64,000 bases of DNA from Thermobispora bispora DSM 43833. GTDB lineage: Bacteria; Actinomycetota; Actinomycetes; Streptosporangiales; Streptosporangiaceae. Shown one piece after another: positions 63,547 to 64,000 of this stretch. Below the pieces are notes generated by a model. It saw only the letters and a program-made list of their open reading frames with translations. It had not been told where the DNA came from and made no database searches. Position 1 is the first letter of the stretch. Each line of letters begins with the position of its first letter. A program made the translations under genes and the position numbers. The stretch spans positions 3,100,001 through 3,164,000 of the forward strand of contig NC_014165.1 of NCBI RefSeq assembly GCF_000092645.1, read 5' to 3'.

Positions 63547-64000
63547 TCACACCTCCGTGAGGCCGCGGGCGACCAGCCGGCCGACGTGCTCGCCGATCTC
63601 GGCGAAGCCCTCCCCGACGGTGAGCCCTTGGGTGTAGCGGAAGTGGATCCCCTCGGCGATGACCGCGAGCTTGAAGCAGGCGAGGCCCAGGTACCAGCCG
63701 AGGCGCGAGACGTCCCGGCCGGTGGCCTCCGCGTAGTGGGCGACGATCTCCTCCGGGTTCGCCATCTCGCCCTTCTCCTCGGAGTCGAGGTCGATCGCCT
63801 CGTCCCCGTAGAGCAGGAAGAGGGCCAGGTCGGTGAGCGGGTCGCCGAGCGTGGACATCTCCCAGTCGAGGACGGCCCGGACCTTGCCGCCGGCGATGAG
63901 CGTGTTGCCGAGCTTGAAGTCCCCGTGCACGATCGCCGGGGCGCCGGACCGGGGGATGTCGCGGGAGAGCCGCTGGAACAGCTCGTCGATGCCGGGGATG
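63547..64000 (-). CDS. APH-fold phosphotransferase, partial at right edge
   Basis: Only the C-terminal 150 residues are in the window; the start lies beyond base 64000. Brenner motif VHGDFKLGNTL and the metal-binding VLDWEMSTLGDPLTDLA define the APH fold, followed by a helical tail (GWYLGLACFKLAVIAEGIH). In mammalian ACAD10/11 the corresponding domain phosphorylates 4-hydroxyacyl-CoA before the dehydrogenase acts. The stop directly abuts the acyl-CoA dehydrogenase ATG. Confidence 0.9.
   Translation of the reverse strand, partial: IPGIDELFQRLSRDIPRSGAPAIVHGDFKLGNTLIAGGKVRAVLDWEMSTLGDPLTDLALFLLYGDEAIDLDSEEKGEMANPEEIVAHYAEATGRDVSRLGWYLGLACFKLAVIAEGIHFRYTQGLTVGEGFAEIGEHVGRLVARGLTEV

Overview
The window is GC-rich chromosomal DNA from an actinomycete. 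The ergothioneine genes egtA-D, a DesA3-like desaturase with its reductase, DUF2510 and DUF4032 proteins, an orn gene followed by tRNA-His, a SARP/BTAD regulator and pervasive GTG starts all point there. A family 6 exocellulase with an N-terminal CBM2, sitting behind a perfect CelR-type operator (TGGGAGCGCTCCCA), suggests a cellulolytic and probably thermophilic relative of Thermobifida or Thermobispora in the Streptosporangiales. The genus is an inference. No insertion sequence, prophage, CRISPR array or replication origin was seen.

Layout. 1-6.3 kb: divergent glycan genes (GT4, GT9 heptosyltransferase-like, GT2 and an O-carbamoyltransferase leftward; GmhB-type heptose phosphatase and a second glycosyltransferase rightward), read as assembly of a carbamoylated, heptose-containing glycan. 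6.8-11 kb: translationally coupled egtA-egtB-egtC-egtD. 11.4-14.1 kb: dapD, a small membrane protein, and an ArsR repressor coupled to a CDF metal exporter. 14.3-16.1 kb: cellulase. 17.0-20.4 kb: ferredoxin reductase joined in frame to a fatty-acid desaturase, then malate dehydrogenase. 20.7-23.6 kb: XRE regulator with a phosphotransferase. 23.8-28.8 kb: a cysteinyl-tRNA synthetase paralogue with altered signature motifs, a 31-codon peptide gene, a GT4, a PIG-L deacetylase and a UPF0104 membrane protein. 29.2-32.5 kb: large SARP-family regulator. 33-34.8 kb: frameshifted DUF1349 gene and a SpoU-type RNA methyltransferase.

35-43 kb: envelope-directed genes: a substrate-binding/VWA protein, two GT2 enzymes, a NodB deacetylase, an amidase-like protein, a Ser/Thr kinase and a DUF2510 protein. 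44-50 kb: orn, tRNA-His, an HTH-only LuxR protein, lysine 6-aminotransferase, a spermidine-synthase-like protein, pterin dehydratase, DUF4032 and DUF523. 50.4-55 kb: MFS exporter and the molybdate operon modA-modB-modC headed by a HTH-TOBE regulator. 55.4-59.2 kb: Dps, DUF998, tRNA-Lys and a NERD-domain protein. 59.3-64 kb: TetR regulator and a leftward operon of three acyl-CoA dehydrogenases with an APH-fold protein running off the edge.

Cross-cutting signals. Several genes start exactly 7 nt after a TANNNT -10 box with no Shine-Dalgarno, which implies leaderless mRNAs. Many intergenic gaps hold short, degenerate, mutually unrelated tandem repeats. Two loci look frameshifted: the reductase-desaturase junction at an AAAA run, and the DUF1349 gene.
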